A stretch of DNA of 64,000 bases, taken from positions 1 through 64,000 of the forward strand of contig JBDHTQ010000008.1 in NCBI GenBank assembly GCA_039808765.1, given 5' to 3'. The notes under the pieces are model-generated. The model did no database searches. It was not told the origin of the DNA and worked only from the letters and a program-made list of their open reading frames with translations. The stretch comes from JBDHTQ01 sp039808765. GTDB taxonomy: Bacteria; Pseudomonadota; Alphaproteobacteria; UBA2400. Both the position numbers and the translations under genes were made by a program. Of this stretch, positions 7,639 through 16,691 are shown one piece after another; position 1 is the stretch's first letter; each line of letters begins with the position of its first letter.

Positions 7639-9822
7639 TTATGGGCGTTTCATCGGCTTTAAAGCCGGAGGGATATCATGTGCATTCTTTTTGGTGGATT
7701 TTTTCGAGCGTCTGGACGGTGATGGCTTCTTGTTTTTTTCATTGATGGTAAAAGCGGATCCATCATCGTTTAATAAGCGTGCATCCAAGCCTAACTCGAT
7801 AGCTTCCAGCCGTTTCAGTTCATCGCGCAAACGGGCCGCCTCCTCAAACTCAAGATCAGCCGCTGCATTTAACATTTTCTTTTCAATGGTTGCGATTGTT
7901 TTCTTTAAATCTTCACCCGTGTGCGTGGGGGTGTGCGTTTCGATGGTGAGATGATCTTGCTCATGCACGCTGGCTAAAATGTTGCCGATATCTTTTTTGA
8001 TACTTTCAGGGGTAATGCCATGTTCCTGATTGTATTCAAATTGTTTTTGACGGCGGCGGCTGGTCTCATCCATCGCATACCGCATACTTTCGGTAATGCG
8101 ATCAGCGTAGAGAATTGCCCGGCCATCGACATTGCGGGCGGCTCTTCCGATCGTTTGCACCAGAGACGTACGTGAACGTAAAAAACCCTCTTTATCGGCG
8201 TCCAGAATGGCAACCAAAGTACATTCAGGAATATCCAACCCTTCACGCAAAAGGTTAATCCCCACCAATACGTCGTATACACCCAAGCGCAAATCGCGAA
8301 TAATCTCGATGCGTTCCAGAGTTTCGACGTCTGAGTGAAGATATGAGACCTTTAATCCGGCTTCTTGCAGATACTCTGTCAAATCTTCAGCCATTTTCTT
8401 TGTTAATGTGGTTACTAAAACGCGCTGTCCCTTTTGTGCGCATAATCGCGCTTCGTGCATGAGGTCATCAACTTGTGTTTCTGTGGGTCGTACAATGACT
8501 TCAGGATCCATCAGGCCGGTTGGGCGCACCACTTGTTCGGCAAAGACACCACCGGTTTGATCCATCTCCCATGGTCCCGGCGTTGCTGAAACAAAAATTG
8601 TTTGGGGTCGCATTTTTTCCCACTCTTCAAACTTCAGTGGGCGATTGTCAAGGCACGATGGTAAGCGAAAACCATAATCAGACAATGTCATTTTGCGCGC
8701 ACGGTCGCCACGATACATCCCGTTTAATTGCGGCACCATGACATGGCTTTCATCCAGAATAAGCAGCGCATCTTGGGGCAAATATTCAAATAAGGTTGGG
8801 GGAGGTTCGCCTGCACCGCGGCCTGTAAGGTAACGTGAATAATTTTCTATTCCGGCACACATGCCAGAAGCCAGAATCATTTCAACATCAAAACCAACGC
8901 GTTCTTCAAGTCGCTGAGCTTCAAGAAGTTTATCATTCGCGCGCAATTCGGTAAGGCGCTGCTTAAGTTCGTGCTTGATATTCACAACGGCTTGATTAAG
9001 TGTTGGGCGCGGTGTGACGTAGTGACTGTTGGGGTAAATGGTTACGGCCTCCATCGTCGCAAATTTTTCGCCTGTTAAGGGATCAAACTCAAAAATGTTT
9101 TCAATCTCATCGCCGAAGAAAGAGACACGCCACGCGCGATCCTCGTAGTGAGAAGGAAAAAGTTCGACCACGTCGCCGCGCACTCTAAAATCGCCGCGAG
9201 CAAAGGCAATGTCATTACGTTTAAACTGGAGCTCAACCAGCTTTTGCAGCAACTCTTGCCGATCCATCACCTGACCTACAGCAAGCTCAAAGGTCATATT
9301 GGCGTACGTTTCAGGCGAACCGATACCATAAATACAACTGACTGAAGCCACAATAATAACGTCATCACGTTCAAGCAAAGCGCGGGTTGCTGCATGCCGC
9401 ATGCGATCGATTTGCTCGTTTACCATGGCTTCTTTTTCAATAAATGTATCGGTACGCGGAACATACGCTTCGGGTTGGTAATAGTCGTAATAACTAACAA
9501 AATATTCGACAGCATTATGGGGGAAAAAAGTTTTCATCTCGCTATAAAGTTGTGCGGCAAGGGTTTTGTTTGGCGCCAGAATAAGGGTTGGGCGCTGGGT
9601 GTTTTGAATAACGTGCGCCATGGAGAATGTTTTCCCCGAACCTGTTACGCCTAAAAGAACTTGATTGCGTTCGCCTTTTTCTACACCCACTGTTAATTGA
9701 GCAATCGCTTTGGGCTGATCTCCAGCAGGTGTGTAGCTTGAGACAACCTGCAAAGGTTGTCGTTGCTTTTTCTCTTTAGCGGCGGCGGGGGTTTCAAGGA
9801 TGGGGGAAGATGGTTCGCGCAT
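7639..9822 (-). CDS. uvrB: Excinuclease ABC subunit B
   Basis: This 727-residue helicase-like subunit is handed damaged DNA by UvrA and then recruits UvrC in nucleotide excision repair. Visible features are Walker A GVTGSGKT (58-65), the beta-hairpin region YYDYYQPEAYVPRTDTF that clamps the strand, the DEAD-like segment LLILDESHV, the helicase motif INLLREGLDIPE, and a C-terminal UVR motif (about 647-673) for UvrA/UvrC contact. A basic Lys/Arg-rich tail follows. The ATG at 9822 lies inside the end of the upstream ORF (29-base overlap) and has no clear Shine-Dalgarno, so translation may depend on coupling. uvrA and uvrC are elsewhere in the window. Confidence 0.96.
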   Translation of the reverse strand: MREPSSPILETPAAAKEKKQRQPLQVVSSYTPAGDQPKAIAQLTVGVEKGERNQVLLGVTGSGKTFSMAHVIQNTQRPTLILAPNKTLAAQLYSEMKTFFPHNAVEYFVSYYDYYQPEAYVPRTDTFIEKEAMVNEQIDRMRHAATRALLERDDVIIVASVSCIYGIGSPETYANMTFELAVGQVMDRQELLQKLVELQFKRNDIAFARGDFRVRGDVVELFPSHYEDRAWRVSFFGDEIENIFEFDPLTGEKFATMEAVTIYPNSHYVTPRPTLNQAVVNIKHELKQRLTELRANDKLLEAQRLEERVGFDVEMILASGMCAGIENYSRYLTGRGAGEPPPTLFEYLPQDALLILDESHVMVPQLNGMYRGDRARKMTLSDYGFRLPSCLDNRPLKFEEWEKMRPQTIFVSATPGPWEMDQTGGVFAEQVVRPTGLMDPEVIVRPTETQVDDLMHEARLCAQKGQRVLVTTLTKKMAEDLTEYLQEAGLKVSYLHSDVETLERIEIIRDLRLGVYDVLVGINLLREGLDIPECTLVAILDADKEGFLRSRTSLVQTIGRAARNVDGRAILYADRITESMRYAMDETSRRRQKQFEYNQEHGITPESIKKDIGNILASVHEQDHLTIETHTPTHTGEDLKKTIATIEKKMLNAAADLEFEEAARLRDELKRLEAIELGLDARLLNDDGSAFTINEKNKKPSPSRRSKKSTKKNAHDIPPALKPMKRP

Positions 9823-10369
9823 AATCGTTTACAAATATCACATTATTCGTACGAGGCCTAGTGGATGTGCTGAATTTGAGGTAGTTGGTAACAAATTCAG
9901 GATATAATTCACTTACCCAACGTTGATCAATCGGCATTTCTGCACGCTCAAAATAACGAAGAATATTTATCAAATTGAGAGTATAGGCTTTTAAATTTGC
10001 CGCAAAATTTAAACGAGGATCAGATGGAGGCTTTAAAAGATTAGCGTTAATCCCTGTACGTAATATCCTCTGACTCGGGGGCAAACAAAATTTTTTATTA
10101 TGAGAATGAAGCAACGCATAAAATTTTTCAGCGACCTCTCTCTTCTGATCAATCTTTGAAAAAAGATCACAAATTGTGGGGAGGGCTTTAGTGGTATGGA
10201 AGGTTCGCAACAAATCAGCATATGCCGTAACTTGTTCCCCTTGCTTCCAATCATTTGGCGGAGGGGGCAATTCCAAATTTTTCTTGGCCGCCTTTGCCAG
10301 TCCTAAACGGTAATAAAACGGCAAAAAAAACCGATCATCATTTTTCGGGCTAACTGTGATTGAGTGCAT
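9794..10369 (-). CDS. Hypothetical protein overlapping the uvrB start
   Basis: This 191-residue ORF is unrecognised. It is mostly predicted helical, with a PPPPNDW stretch near residue 40 and alternating hydrophobic and basic segments. It has no signal peptide, membrane segment or metal-binding cluster. It runs in the same direction as mutT upstream and uvrB downstream and ends 29 bases inside uvrB. The base composition is compatible with a real gene, but the ribosome site is weak. It could be a lineage-specific protein; a spurious ORF is not excluded. Confidence 0.5.
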   Translation of the reverse strand: MHSITVSPKNDDRFFLPFYYRLGLAKAAKKNLELPPPPNDWKQGEQVTAYADLLRTFHTTKALPTICDLFSKIDQKREVAEKFYALLHSHNKKFCLPPSQRILRTGINANLLKPPSDPRLNFAANLKAYTLNLINILRYFERAEMPIDQRWVSELYPEFVTNYLKFSTSTRPRTNNVIFVNDYARTIFPHP

Positions 10370-10411
10370 CGGTTGAGCCTACTTTTGTTGTCGTACTGTC
10401 TTTTTTGCAAT

Positions 10412-10445
10412 CATTTAAAGGGTTTATACAGTTTCCCTTTAAATG
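10412..10445. repeat. Perfect 11-bp inverted repeat between mutT and the next ORF
   Basis: CATTTAAAGGG (10412-10422) and CCCTTTAAATG (10435-10445) are exact inverted repeats around a 12-base loop. No T-tract follows on either strand, so this is not a classic terminator. It could be an operator, an mRNA stabilising hairpin or a Rho-assisted stop. Confidence 0.6.
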
Positions 10446-10501
10446 CTAGCTTGGTTTGTTATGCATCGCTTCTAGACGAGGGGGGATGTCTAAGTCAACA
10501 A

Positions 10502-10954
10502 CTAAGATAGGAACATTTTTTGAATGATCGGAATTAGGGGGCGGTCTGCTGCGAGTAACGGATAGTGATCAAGGTTAGCCAGAGCAACCCATTCAAGGGC
10601 TTGTTTTTCTTTTGCATACAGTGTGCCGCGCCATGCCGTGCAAGTGTACACGGGCATAAGCAAATGAAATTCAGGATAGGTATGGCTGGCGAATGTGAGA
10701 GGAATAAGATCGCCTATCGCCACCTCAATACCCAACTCTTCGTGCAGTTCGCGCACCAAGGCTTGTTCCGGGTTCTCACCTTTTTCTAGTTTGCCACCGG
10801 GAAACTCCCATTCCCCCGCATATGGTTTGTGGGCTGGGCGTTGTGCCAACAAAATTTTTTCGTCCTCGTAAAGAACAACCGCCGCAACAACGAGAAGTTG
10901 TCGCGGCGGAGTCTGTGTCGCTGAGCAAGGGGCAGAATCGGGTGAAAAGACCAT
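10502..10954 (-). CDS. mutT: Nudix hydrolase, MutT-type (8-oxo-dGTP diphosphatase)
   Basis: This 150-residue enzyme contains a complete Nudix box, G-x5-E-x7-R-E-x2-E-E-x-G, read as GGKLEKGENPEQALVRELHE followed by ELGI. Its surroundings (LLAQRPAHKPYAGEWEFPGG, and a C terminus with ALEWVAL and YPLLAADRPLI) match the MutT branch that removes 8-oxo-dGTP from the nucleotide pool. It lies 23 bp after the PpiC-type gene on the same strand and is probably co-transcribed with it. Placement next to the uvrB cluster fits a repair role. Confidence 0.88.
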   Translation of the reverse strand: MVFSPDSAPCSATQTPPRQLLVVAAVVLYEDEKILLAQRPAHKPYAGEWEFPGGKLEKGENPEQALVRELHEELGIEVAIGDLIPLTFASHTYPEFHLLMPVYTCTAWRGTLYAKEKQALEWVALANLDHYPLLAADRPLIPIIQKMFLS

Positions 10955-10977
10955 CCGCAGACCCTCTACGCTAAGCT

Positions 10978-11979
10978 TTATTCAGCATGTGCTGGTGCTG
11001 CTTCGGTTTTATCTACTGCGGGGGCAGATTCTGGTGCCGCGGCCTTTGTCGCGGGTGGTGGTGGAACGCCCTCAGCCGGGATCAATTTTACATCGGCGTT
11101 TTTGCGCAATGATTCTAAGGTCATTTGCAGTTTGTCTTGCTGTGCTTCATTCAAAAGCTGAGCTTTTGACTCTTCGAAAGTTGGCGGTTTGGTGTCGCGT
11201 ACTTCCTCTACTTTAATCACGTGATAGCCAAACTGAGTTTTAACCGGTGTGGGCGTGATTTTGCCAGGCTCAAGTGAAAAAGCGACCGCGGCAAATTCCG
11301 GTACCATAGCGCCTTTGCTGAAAAACCCGAGATCGCCGCCGTTGGCTTTGCTGCCGGGATCTTCGGATTTGTCTTTGGCAATCTTGGCGAAATCAGCACC
11401 ACCATTAAGCTGCTTGATGATGTCTTTTGCTTCAGCTTCCGTCTTCACAAGGATATGACGGGCATGCACTTCTTTTTCAGCTTTAAAGCCGCTTACGAGT
11501 TTGTCGTAATAGGGGCGCAAATTCTTTTCATCATCCAAACCTTTGAATAGGTTGCGCACATAAGCTTCTTGCAGAATTTGCTCTTGTGCCATTTTCATGG
11601 CGTTTTGCACTTCGGGAGTAACTTGCAAATTTTCTTTTTTGGCTTCATTAACAACGAGGCGGCTGGCGACAACTTGATCAACCAGCATCCAGAAAATTTG
11701 ATCAACAGGGGGAGCAGAAGTACCGGCACGTTCTTTAATCATGCTGTAAAGTTGTTCAATGTCGGCCTTGTGAATTTTTTCACCTGCGACTTCAGCGATG
11801 ACGGGATTCGCTTCAGTCGGTGTGGTTATCGCTGTTTTCGCATCTGTGGGGACAGCAGGTGCAGCAGCAACAGTGTTTTCAGCGTAAGCGCGGGTGCTGA
11901 CACCGCCCATAACAAGATAACCGGCGCCGCCTAAAACGGTTGCAAGAACAAAAGCCGGGACCATATATCTCAATGACAT
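10978..11979 (-). CDS. Peptidyl-prolyl cis-trans isomerase, PpiC/parvulin type
   Basis: This 333-residue exported foldase begins with a hydrophobic signal or anchor segment (about 7-28, TRAYAEN near the possible cleavage site). A SurA/PrsA-like helical N domain is followed by one parvulin domain (about 172-265) with typical landmarks: HARHILVKTEAEA, KSEDPGSKANGGDLGFF and TQFGYHVIKVEEV. The C-terminal tail is Pro/Ala-rich. It probably helps periplasmic or outer-membrane proteins fold. It is divergent from secA, an arrangement well known in alphaproteobacteria, which ties export through Sec to folding after export. Confidence 0.92.
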   Translation of the reverse strand: MSLRYMVPAFVLATVLGGAGYLVMGGVSTRAYAENTVAAAPAVPTDAKTAITTPTEANPVIAEVAGEKIHKADIEQLYSMIKERAGTSAPPVDQIFWMLVDQVVASRLVVNEAKKENLQVTPEVQNAMKMAQEQILQEAYVRNLFKGLDDEKNLRPYYDKLVSGFKAEKEVHARHILVKTEAEAKDIIKQLNGGADFAKIAKDKSEDPGSKANGGDLGFFSKGAMVPEFAAVAFSLEPGKITPTPVKTQFGYHVIKVEEVRDTKPPTFEESKAQLLNEAQQDKLQMTLESLRKNADVKLIPAEGVPPPPATKAAAPESAPAVDKTEAAPAHAE

Positions 11980-12115
11980 CTAAGAGCTCCTCAATAATTA
12001 AACCTTGCCTAGGTTTACGCTTGTGCACAGCTCCTCGCAAGGGTTACTTTGGTGCTTTAAAAAAGAAACCCATTATGTCGCATCTTGTAAAGAGCATTCT
12101 TTTTTGCGCGAGTCA

Positions 12116-12143
12116 TTGACATCAGGCGTGGCAATCCTTAAGT
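12116..12143 (+). promoter_or_regulatory. Possible secA promoter
   Basis: A perfect TTGACA (12116-12121) lies about 60 bp before the secA ATG. The best -10 match at a 16-base spacing is only fair (TTAAGT). The gap between the two divergent genes (11980-12180) must hold promoters for both; nothing else stands out in it. Confidence 0.35.
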
Positions 12144-12180
12144 AAAAGGCTCGGTTTTGCTTTATCGAAGGTGTTTTGTC

Positions 12181-14928
12181 ATGCTCGCTGCTCTCTCCCG
12201 TCTTATTACCGGGAGCACCAATGCCCGAATTATTAAACGTTATGAGAAAAAAGTTGAGGCCATCAATGCGTTAGAACCGCAGATAGCAGCATTGACTGAC
12301 TCTAACCTGCAGCTCAAAACTAAGGAATTCCGCGAGCGACTCGAGAAGGGCGACGCACTGGAAAAGCTTTTACCTGAAGCTTTTGCCGTGGTGCGCGAGG
12401 CCGCCAAGCGCGTTTTGGGCCAACGTCATTTTGATGTGCAGCTTATGGGGGGTATGGCACTTAATGATCGTGCGATTGCTGAGATGCGTACAGGTGAAGG
12501 TAAAACGCTGGTGGCGACATTAGCTGTTTATCTTAACGCATTACCGGGTAAGGGCGTGCATGTGGTGACGGTTAATGATTATCTCGCCAAGCGTGACTCT
12601 CAGTGGATGGGGCAGGTTTATCGCTTTTTGGGGCTGACAACGGGTGTTATCCTGCATGAGATGAACGATACCGAGCGCCGCGCCGCTTATCAAGCAGACA
12701 TTACATATGGCACCAACAATGAGTTTGGCTTCGATTATCTTCGCGATAACATGAAATACGCGCAGACCGATATGGTACAGCGGCCATTCTGGTATGCGGT
12801 TGTTGATGAGGTGGACAGCATCTTGATTGACGAGGCGCGTACGCCGTTGATTATTTCAGGGCCATCAACAGACTCTTCCGAGCTTTATCAGAAAATAGAT
12901 CTTTTGATCCCGCATCTGGAACAAGAAGATTTTGAAAAAGATGAAAAAGCACGTACGGTTGTGCTGACCGAATCTGGTTCAGTGCGGATCGAAAAGCTTC
13001 TGGAAGAATCAGGATTAATGGATGCAACGGGTGGTTTGTACGATGTGCAAAACATTTCCCTGCTTCATCATGTTAACGCTGCACTGCGGGCTCACAAACT
13101 TTTTACAAACAATGTAGACTATATCGTCAAAGACGGTAAAGTTGTGATTATTGATGAGTTTACGGGGCGTATGATGGAAGGTCGCCGTTATGGCGAAGGG
13201 TTGCATCAAGCGATTGAAGCAAAAGAGCGTGTTAAGATTCAGCGTGAAAACCAAACGCTTGCTTCTATTACGTTTCAAAATTACTTCCGCCTCTATCCAA
13301 AAATGGCTGGTATGACAGGAACCGCGCTTACCGAAAAGCCGGAGTTTGGCGAGATCTATGGCCTGGATGTCATCGTTATTCCCACGAATTTATCCGTAAA
13401 ACGGCGTGATCACGAAGATGAGTTTTATCTAAACCACAAAGATAAGCAAAACGCTATTATCAAACTGATTGAAGAATGTCACGCGCGTCAGCAACCCGTT
13501 TTGGTAGGGACTGTCTCAATTGAAAAGTCAGAAGTTCTTTCTAACGAGTTAAAGAAGCGCAAAATTGAGCATAACATTTTGAATGCAAAATATCATGAGC
13601 AAGAAGCCGAAATTGTTGCTCAAGCAGGACGTGTGGGGGCTGTTACAATTGCCACGAATATGGCTGGTCGCGGGACTGATATTCAGCTGGGCGGTAATGC
13701 TGAAATGCGAATCAGGGCCGAATTAAAAGATATGGCAGAAGGTGTTGAGAGAGAACAAGCGGTTCAAAAGATTCGTGATGAAGTTCTGGCTGCGCGCAAA
13801 GTCGTGCGTGAGGCGGGGGGGCTCTATGTAATTGGGACCGAGCGACATGAATCACGGCGCATTGATAACCAGTTGCGCGGTCGTTCAGGGCGACAGGGCG
13901 ATCCAGGGGCTTCTAAATTTTTTCTGGCCCTGGACGATGATTTGATTCGTATTTTTGGTGCGGGAAAAATGAGCGGCGTCATGCAAAAAATGGGATGGAA
14001 AGAAGGCCAACCCATTTATGATCGCTGGATTACAAAAGCATTAGAAATTGCTCAACGTAAAGTTGAAGAGCGAAATTTTGATATTCGCAAAAACCTTCTC
14101 AAATTTGACAATGTGATGAATGATCAGCGCAAGATCATCTATGAACAACGCCGAGAGCTTATGGATGCAAAAGATTTATCAGATGTGGTGCAGGAGATGC
14201 GCCATGATGTAGTCGCTGATTTGGTAGCTCTCCATATTCCGGCAGGCAGCTATGCCGAGCATTGGGATGCTAAAGGGTTGCAAGAAGAAGTTAAGCGGGT
14301 GCTTATGCTTGATGTGCCGATTGAGCAATGGGCACAAGAGGATGGTGTTGCTGATCCGGAAATTTTGGCACGACTTGAGCGTGCCGCCGATGAGCATTAC
14401 GCGGCACGTGTGGCCAGGTTTTCTCCTGAAGTAATGCGTCTTGCTGAAAAGAGCGTTTTACTTCAGATTTTGGATCAAAGCTGGAAAGAGCACTTGCTTA
14501 ATCTTGAGCACTTGCGCCAAAGCATTGGCTTGCGCGGTTTTGGTCAACGCGATCCACTCAATGAGTATCGTCGTGAAGCGTTCGAGATGTTTGAGGATTT
14601 GTTGAATTATCTACGTGAGCAGGTAACCACAATGCTCATGAAACTGGAAGTTCGCATTAATTCACCTGAAGCTGTTCCTATGCCAAAAGCCCCGCAAGAA
14701 ATGCATGCTCAACATGCCGAGCTGGCAATGGTTGGGGCCGAGACAGGGGCAGGATTTTCCGGATTTGATGAGGGAGGGAAATCTCCTTCTTCTCCATCGA
14801 ACAGTCTTCCACATCGTCGCGCTGCGTTTAATCAAGCAGATCCGAATACATGGGGAGACACCCCGCGCAATAATCCATGTCCGTGCGGCTCAGGCAAAAA
14901 ATACAAGCATTGCCACGGACGCTTTTAG
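12181..14928 (+). CDS. secA: Preprotein translocase ATPase SecA
   Basis: This 915-residue motor drives unfolded preproteins through SecYEG at the inner membrane. It shows the DEAD motor Walker A (MRTGEGKTLVA, about 103), VVDEVDSILIDEARTPL, the second motor domain (ATNMAGRGTDI; GRSGRQGDPG) and a C-terminal zinc-binding tail CPCGSGKKYKHCHGRF for SecB and lipid contact. I place the start at the ATG 12181 (MLAALSRLITGSTNARII), which matches the family N terminus and has GAAGG about 12 bases upstream; a TTG eight codons earlier is in frame but less likely. The stop codon lies within repeat copy B. Confidence 0.96.
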   Translation: MLAALSRLITGSTNARIIKRYEKKVEAINALEPQIAALTDSNLQLKTKEFRERLEKGDALEKLLPEAFAVVREAAKRVLGQRHFDVQLMGGMALNDRAIAEMRTGEGKTLVATLAVYLNALPGKGVHVVTVNDYLAKRDSQWMGQVYRFLGLTTGVILHEMNDTERRAAYQADITYGTNNEFGFDYLRDNMKYAQTDMVQRPFWYAVVDEVDSILIDEARTPLIISGPSTDSSELYQKIDLLIPHLEQEDFEKDEKARTVVLTESGSVRIEKLLEESGLMDATGGLYDVQNISLLHHVNAALRAHKLFTNNVDYIVKDGKVVIIDEFTGRMMEGRRYGEGLHQAIEAKERVKIQRENQTLASITFQNYFRLYPKMAGMTGTALTEKPEFGEIYGLDVIVIPTNLSVKRRDHEDEFYLNHKDKQNAIIKLIEECHARQQPVLVGTVSIEKSEVLSNELKKRKIEHNILNAKYHEQEAEIVAQAGRVGAVTIATNMAGRGTDIQLGGNAEMRIRAELKDMAEGVEREQAVQKIRDEVLAARKVVREAGGLYVIGTERHESRRIDNQLRGRSGRQGDPGASKFFLALDDDLIRIFGAGKMSGVMQKMGWKEGQPIYDRWITKALEIAQRKVEERNFDIRKNLLKFDNVMNDQRKIIYEQRRELMDAKDLSDVVQEMRHDVVADLVALHIPAGSYAEHWDAKGLQEEVKRVLMLDVPIEQWAQEDGVADPEILARLERAADEHYAARVARFSPEVMRLAEKSVLLQILDQSWKEHLLNLEHLRQSIGLRGFGQRDPLNEYRREAFEMFEDLLNYLREQVTTMLMKLEVRINSPEAVPMPKAPQEMHAQHAELAMVGAETGAGFSGFDEGGKSPSSPSNSLPHRRAAFNQADPNTWGDTPRNNPCPCGSGKKYKHCHGRF

Positions 14929-15029
14929 AACGCATTGCCCGAAGATAGACATGCTCTGTTCTATCTTTTTGATGCAATACGTCGTCAAAGATGGTCTCTT
15001 CGATTCCATCTTTTCTGGATAAGCCAAAT
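14925..15029 (+). repeat. Dispersed palindromic element, copy B
   Basis: It starts at the secA stop codon (TTAGAACGCATTGCCCGAAG) and runs to about 15029. It holds two hairpins: AGATAGA with TCTATCT around a 10-base loop, and AAAGATGG with CCATCTTT around an 11-base loop, separated by TTTTGATGCAATACGTCGTC. The right terminal repeat is decayed (TTCTGGATAAGCC) compared with copies A and D. It is in the opposite orientation to copy C. Confidence 0.8.
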
Positions 15030-15051
15030 CGGATTATGTTGTCTCGATGAC

Positions 15052-15086
15052 AAAAAGGCTTTTGTGGTTAATCAAAAGCCTTTTTT
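15052..15086 (+). terminator. Intrinsic terminator downstream of secA
   Basis: AAAAAGGCTTTTG pairs with CAAAAGCCTTTTT around TGGTTAAT and ends in a T-tract. The stem has flanking A and T runs, so it could serve transcripts from both sides. Confidence 0.88.
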
Positions 15087-15190
15087 ATTGGGTAAGTAGA
15101 TTGAGATTTTGGGTTCGTGATGTTGATAAGCTTATGTAGCAGAGCTTGATAGATAAGAAGTCAATAAAATTAAAATGAGAATCTTTCAGC

Positions 15191-15376
15191 TCAATCCATT
15201 TTATTATCCCAGCGACTGCCATCGATTCTTAACTGAATGAAGGTGACGGGTGATTTTTCTAATGCATCGATATCAGAGCCGAGAATGAGTAGTCCCTTTC
15301 CATTTATACCCATGGCGGCGACACTTAAAGCTAAATCAACAATGCTTGAGTCTGGATGCCGTCTGTCGTCCCTTTC
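15191..15376 (-). other. Frameshifted C-terminal continuation of the HEAT-like gene
   Basis: On the minus strand the +1 frame opens at 15376, overlaps the last 40 bases of the main ORF and runs to TGA at 15191-15193. It encodes about 60 residues that look genuinely coding: DSSIVDLALSVAAMGINGKG, LLILGSDIDALEKSP and VTFIQLRIDGSRWDNKMD. It has no start signal of its own. It is best explained as the displaced C terminus of the 15336-16346 protein, through a frameshift in the AGAAAGGGACG stretch at about 15369-15379. Confidence 0.6.
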
Positions 15377-16346
15377 TTACGATTTTTTGAGCAGCGTTGA
15401 GGAAATCATCGCACGGGTTACGTTGAAGTTGAACAACTTTCAATGTTGTTTGCACAACACTATTTAATGTTGATGTAACTCCAATCTCCAGAGCGGGACG
15501 GAGCCTCATTGGATCTCCTTTCCACATGGTCATTGCGGTGAGCGCGCTGATTGCGCCGGGTGTATTGATTGCACAATTTGCGACCAGCTCATGAAGAGGA
15601 GCAACAAACCGAGAAGGGTCTTTAATTTTTGAAATTATGGCTTGCGCATAACCCCTTTTTATAGGGCAAATACCACCTAAATCCTCTAAAACACGCGCAT
15701 CGAAAATTGTATCAAGTGACTCGGAATGATCAGTAGTATAATTAAGTAATACATAGGCGTTGTGAGGCATATCGCTTGCGCAAGCATCAATAATTTTATC
15801 TGAATAAGGGGCGAGATTCATTTCACCCTGAAGCGCTAGAAAAGCATTATTACGACGCATTCTATTTTCATCATTAAATAAGAATTCAATTTCATTCTTA
15901 ATCTGGCTTTTATCTGGTATAGCTACGAGTGCATTGGTAGCGTTTATATGAACATTATCATCGGGATTGCTCAAAAGGAGCTCTAGTAAATCATGATGAA
16001 TGATAGCGCTAGAACCGTGAGTGATGTGATATTGTGCGAGCATCTTCGAGATGGATAGAGCATGGTGGTTATTCGTGCCTTTAGCAGCTTGCATTAGTGT
16101 GGGGACGAAGATGCTAAAATCATGCATCTCACTAAGGCTCCAAATTGCACTTGCATCCAGCTCTTCTTTTTCTGGGGGACATATATTCGTTGGATGCTCC
16201 ATAATTAAATTTATAAGTCCCTTTAGGGCTTTAATTTTATTGCCCTCATTAAGAGAGCAAAAAGCGAAAACGGCAGTTCGGAGAGCATTGATGTCATTAT
16301 GCAGCCCCATAGTTGTGCAGATATTGTCAATATAATTAATACTCAT
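15336..16346 (-). CDS. HEAT/ARM-like helical repeat protein, frameshifted 3' end
   Basis: This 336-residue protein is of a family I do not recognise. It consists of repeated pairs of helices, with segments such as HHALSISKMLAQYHI, NVHINATNALVAIPDKSQI and MRRNNAFLALQGEMN, the pattern of HEAT or ARM scaffolds that bind other proteins. It has no signal peptide or membrane segment. AGAGG stands 5 bases before the ATG. The frame ends early with RLKHC, while coding-like sequence continues in the +1 frame to 15191, so the intact protein would be about 385 residues. The gene is the only cargo between two inverted copies of the dispersed repeat, which suggests possible transfer or local rearrangement. 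Confidence 0.7.
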   Translation of the reverse strand: MSINYIDNICTTMGLHNDINALRTAVFAFCSLNEGNKIKALKGLINLIMEHPTNICPPEKEELDASAIWSLSEMHDFSIFVPTLMQAAKGTNNHHALSISKMLAQYHITHGSSAIIHHDLLELLLSNPDDNVHINATNALVAIPDKSQIKNEIEFLFNDENRMRRNNAFLALQGEMNLAPYSDKIIDACASDMPHNAYVLLNYTTDHSESLDTIFDARVLEDLGGICPIKRGYAQAIISKIKDPSRFVAPLHELVANCAINTPGAISALTAMTMWKGDPMRLRPALEIGVTSTLNSVVQTTLKVVQLQRNPCDDFLNAAQKIVRKGRQTASRLKHC

Positions 16347-16496
16347 TTGTACCTCTTCAATTAAATATTAAGTAGATTAAACGCATACACTATGTGCTTA
16401 CACTAAATCATTATAAGTGATCATACGCTACCTTCTTAGCTGGTCTCGGCATTCGATAGCAAGTAAATTCAATGCAAGGAAATAAAGTTTTAAACT

Positions 16497-16600
16497 TAGA
16501 ATAAATCCCGAAAAGGCGGAATCAAAGTGATCATCTTTGGCGACGTATTGCGTCAAACAGATAGAACAGAGCGTGTCTATCTTTGGGGGGTGCGCTCTAA
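16497..16600 (-). repeat. Dispersed palindromic element, copy C (inverted)
   Basis: Read on the minus strand it starts TTAGAGCGCACCCCCC, then AGATAGA pairs with TCTATCT around CACGCTCTGT. GACGCAATACGTCGCC follows, and it ends TTTTCGGGATTTATTCTA. It is a close match to copy B in the opposite direction. It lies between the divergent HEAT-like gene and the lipid-recycling gene. Confidence 0.8.
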
Positions 16601-16691
16601 TGACAGGATTTTTTTGAATCATGCAGAAAAAGCTTTTGCATTTTACCGTATCGGTTATGTTTCTTTTTAGGAAAAAACGAATGGAAGTAAC

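Noticed and set aside
12157..12180. Upstream TTG start for secA
   Set aside because: It adds eight residues not found in the family, while the ATG at 12181 gives the conserved N terminus with GAAGG upstream.
14925..15029. tRNA-like cloverleaf in the dispersed repeat
   Set aside because: The hairpins and terminal stem resemble a cloverleaf in outline, but there is no T-loop consensus, no acceptor CCA end and no anticodon-like seven-base loop.
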